From Desulfobacteraceae bacterium (GTDB lineage Bacteria; Desulfobacterota; Desulfobacteria; Desulfobacterales; UBA5616): a stretch of DNA of 61,567 nt. A program made the translations under genes and the position numbers. The stretch's first letter is position 1; each line of letters begins with the position of its first letter. The stretch spans positions 1 to 61,567 of the forward strand of contig VMSV01000235.1 in NCBI GenBank assembly GCA_013791935.1, read 5' to 3'. Below the pieces are notes generated by a model, which made no database searches, was not told the origin of the DNA, and saw nothing but the letters and a program-made list of their open reading frames with translations. Below are positions 60,202-61,567 of the stretch, piece by piece.

Positions 60202-61407
60202 ATGTCCAGCATCGAAACATTCAAGACAGAAGACAGTTTGATGGCCCCTTTTTTCAACAAGCAAAAGATCTCTATTGAAAGGGGTGAAGGGGTTTATGTG
60301 TTTGATGAAGAAGGAAACCGATACCTGGATTTTACGGGTGGCTGGGGTGTAACAAGTTTGGGTCACGCCCATCCGGTGATTCTGGATGCATTACTTGAAC
60401 AGGGGAAAAAGATTATCCAGAACCCGAATTCCGGACTGACCTATTCTCCCGCCAGGGCAAAATTGTTAACGGTTTTAAGAGAAATATTACCCGATCATCT
60501 GACAAAAATATTTTTTACCAACAGCGGTGCCGAGTCCAATGATGCAGCCATAAAGCTGGCCCGGAAAACAACGGGAAGAACGGATGTTATTTCCGCTCAC
60601 GGAAGTTTCCATGGCCGAACGATCAGTACGGCATCCGCCACCGGACAATCAAAACACAGGGACAAGTTCCATCCCCTGATGCCGAACTACCGGTTTGTGG
60701 AATTTAATCACCTGGCGGCCATTGAAAGGGCGATGGATGGTAGCGTGGCGGCCGTAATCCTTGAACCGGTGCAGGGAGAAGGTGGTGTTCGTGTTCCAGC
60801 AAAGAATTATCTCAAGGAAGTCGAAAAGCTATGCCATAAAAACGGGAGCCTTCTTATTGCTGATGAAATCCAAACCGGTTTTTGCCGGATGGGCCCAATG
60901 TTTGTTACCGCATCGCTGGGGGTAAAAGCAGACATTCTTACCCTGGCAAAGGGGATCGCCGGTGGTTTCCCTTTTGGAGCTTTTGCCGTTTCAAAAAGGG
61001 TGGCAGAGAAGATTGAAATCGGAGATCACGGAGGCACCTATTGTGGAAACCCACTGGGTTGTGCTGTTTCATACGCCGTCATTCAATACCTGATAAAAAA
61101 CAGGATCTCAGAGAATGTTCTGAAAATGAGCAAACTGGCCTTGCAGCATCTTTCTAAGACAAAGAACAAATACCCGGATATGATTTTGGAAATTAGGGGA
61201 AAAGGTCTTCTTCTCCTGATTGATTTTGGCAGCGAACCCATGGCGACACAAGTGAAGAATACTTGTCTTACAAACGGGTTAATGGTTACACAAACCAACG
61301 GAACCGGCATCCGGGTTTTTCCGGCCCTGACTATTGAAGAGCAGGAATTGGAGGAAGGGTTGGCTATTCTGGACCAAGTGATCGCAATGATTTCTAAATG
61401 TTCGTGA
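60202..61407 (+). CDS. Class III PLP aminotransferase (acetylornithine/ornithine-type)
   Basis: 401 residues. PLP binding: Lys250 (TLAKGIAGGFPFG), Asp221 in ADEIQTGF, and the phosphate loop NSGAESNDAAIKLAR. The small-domain motif YLDFTGGWGVTSLGHAHP is typical of acetylornithine and related omega-amino-acid transaminases. Without argBCJ-type neighbours, arginine synthesis cannot be assumed; succinylornithine, GABA or other diamine substrates are alternatives. GGAAGG precedes the ATG. Expression is probably controlled by the leader upstream. It converges with the MoaD-like gene. Confidence 0.88.
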   Translation: MSSIETFKTEDSLMAPFFNKQKISIERGEGVYVFDEEGNRYLDFTGGWGVTSLGHAHPVILDALLEQGKKIIQNPNSGLTYSPARAKLLTVLREILPDHLTKIFFTNSGAESNDAAIKLARKTTGRTDVISAHGSFHGRTISTASATGQSKHRDKFHPLMPNYRFVEFNHLAAIERAMDGSVAAVILEPVQGEGGVRVPAKNYLKEVEKLCHKNGSLLIADEIQTGFCRMGPMFVTASLGVKADILTLAKGIAGGFPFGAFAVSKRVAEKIEIGDHGGTYCGNPLGCAVSYAVIQYLIKNRISENVLKMSKLALQHLSKTKNKYPDMILEIRGKGLLLLIDFGSEPMATQVKNTCLTNGLMVTQTNGTGIRVFPALTIEEQELEEGLAILDQVIAMISKCS

Positions 61408-61446
61408 AAGGGCTTAAGAAAACTGAATAGCACTCCCTATTTCAGG

Positions 61447-61567
61447 TCAACCACCGCCCAGAATCGGCAGCAAATGCACAACGTCGCCCTCCGTCAAGAC
61501 GGTTTGACGGGGGGCGTTATTTTTGTTGACCAGCAACATCAGCAGGGTTTCATCATCCACAAAAACC
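61447..61567 (-). CDS. MoaD/ThiS-like sulfur carrier protein (partial)
   Basis: The minus strand is open from the window end to TGA 61449-61447, giving 40 residues: VDDETLLMLLVNKNNAPRQT, then VLTEGDVVHLLPILGGG. GDxVxxxPxxxGG at the C-terminus is the beta-grasp sulfur-carrier ending; the terminal Gly is adenylated and thiocarboxylated. The N-terminal part lies outside the window. It may serve molybdopterin or tungstopterin synthesis or a related sulfur transfer. Confidence 0.8.
   Translation of the reverse strand, partial: VFVDDETLLMLLVNKNNAPRQTVLTEGDVVHLLPILGGG

Noticed and set aside
1..61567. tRNA, rRNA, prophage or integrase genes
   Set aside because: None was recognised; the only mobile traces are the transposase remnant, the palindromes and the possible MITE.

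Overview
The window looks like a chromosomal segment of a strictly anaerobic, probably sulfate-reducing Desulfobacterota (deltaproteobacterial) organism. The pointers are two tandem desulforedoxin-type proteins, an HdrB/GlcF-like Fe-S oxidoreductase, a cobalamin-binding radical SAM protein, and a large catabolic island built on CoA chemistry. Assignment below phylum level is not possible from the sequence alone.

Layout. (1) 1-2.4 kb: end of a phosphotriesterase-family gene, an alpha/beta hydrolase, a cold-shock protein, a small Lys/Glu-rich protein and an IHF-alpha gene with a near-consensus promoter. (2) 3.1-11.8 kb: one giant gene for cyclic beta-1,2-glucan synthetase (NdvB type, about 2,900 aa), preceded by a possible MITE-like element. 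(3) 11.9-14.4 kb: Fe-S oxidoreductase and B12/radical SAM protein. (4) 14.6-24.5 kb: a tightly coupled MoxR-type operon (DUF4129, DUF4350, MoxR ATPase, DUF58, SpoIIM-like, RDD), with a GYF_2/RDD protein and three zinc-ribbon or orphan membrane proteins at its front. A decayed REP-associated (Y1) transposase follows. (5) 25-53 kb: a catabolic island, almost all on the minus strand. It runs from an IclR regulator through three crotonases, two fused family I CoA-transferase homologues, a MaoC-like dehydratase and nine family III (CaiB/BaiF) CoA-transferase genes. Three further family III genes lie at 47.2, 50.7 and 52.0 kb, with a dienelactone hydrolase and a Phd/PIN toxin-antitoxin pair among them. 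(6) 53.6-56.7 kb, plus strand: two crotonases and an acyl-CoA synthetase. (7) 56.9-61.6 kb: two desulforedoxins, an FMN oxidoreductase, a YtcJ-like amidohydrolase, a class III aminotransferase with an attenuator-like leader, and the end of a MoaD/ThiS-like gene.

The most striking observation is in region 5. The family III CoA-transferases fall into two sequence types. One keeps the catalytic Asp at the formyl-CoA transferase Asp169 position; the other has Gln, Tyr, His or Ala there. They occur as four adjacent gene pairs plus one fusion gene, always with the Asp-less partner upstream (or N-terminal) and the Asp-containing partner downstream (or C-terminal). Three more genes are stand-alone Asp-containing enzymes. 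This suggests five heteromeric CoA-transferases with one pseudo-subunit each, comparable to what I recall for BbsEF of anaerobic toluene degradation. Both fused family I homologues have Gly where the catalytic Glu is expected, and the three operon crotonases lack both canonical Glu residues. The island therefore reads as a pathway of CoA transfer, hydration and perhaps hydrolytic C-C or ring cleavage for an unknown, probably alicyclic, terpenoid, steroid or aromatic-derived substrate. No acyl-CoA dehydrogenase or thiolase is seen here.

Intergenic gaps of the island carry three families of interspersed palindromic repeats.
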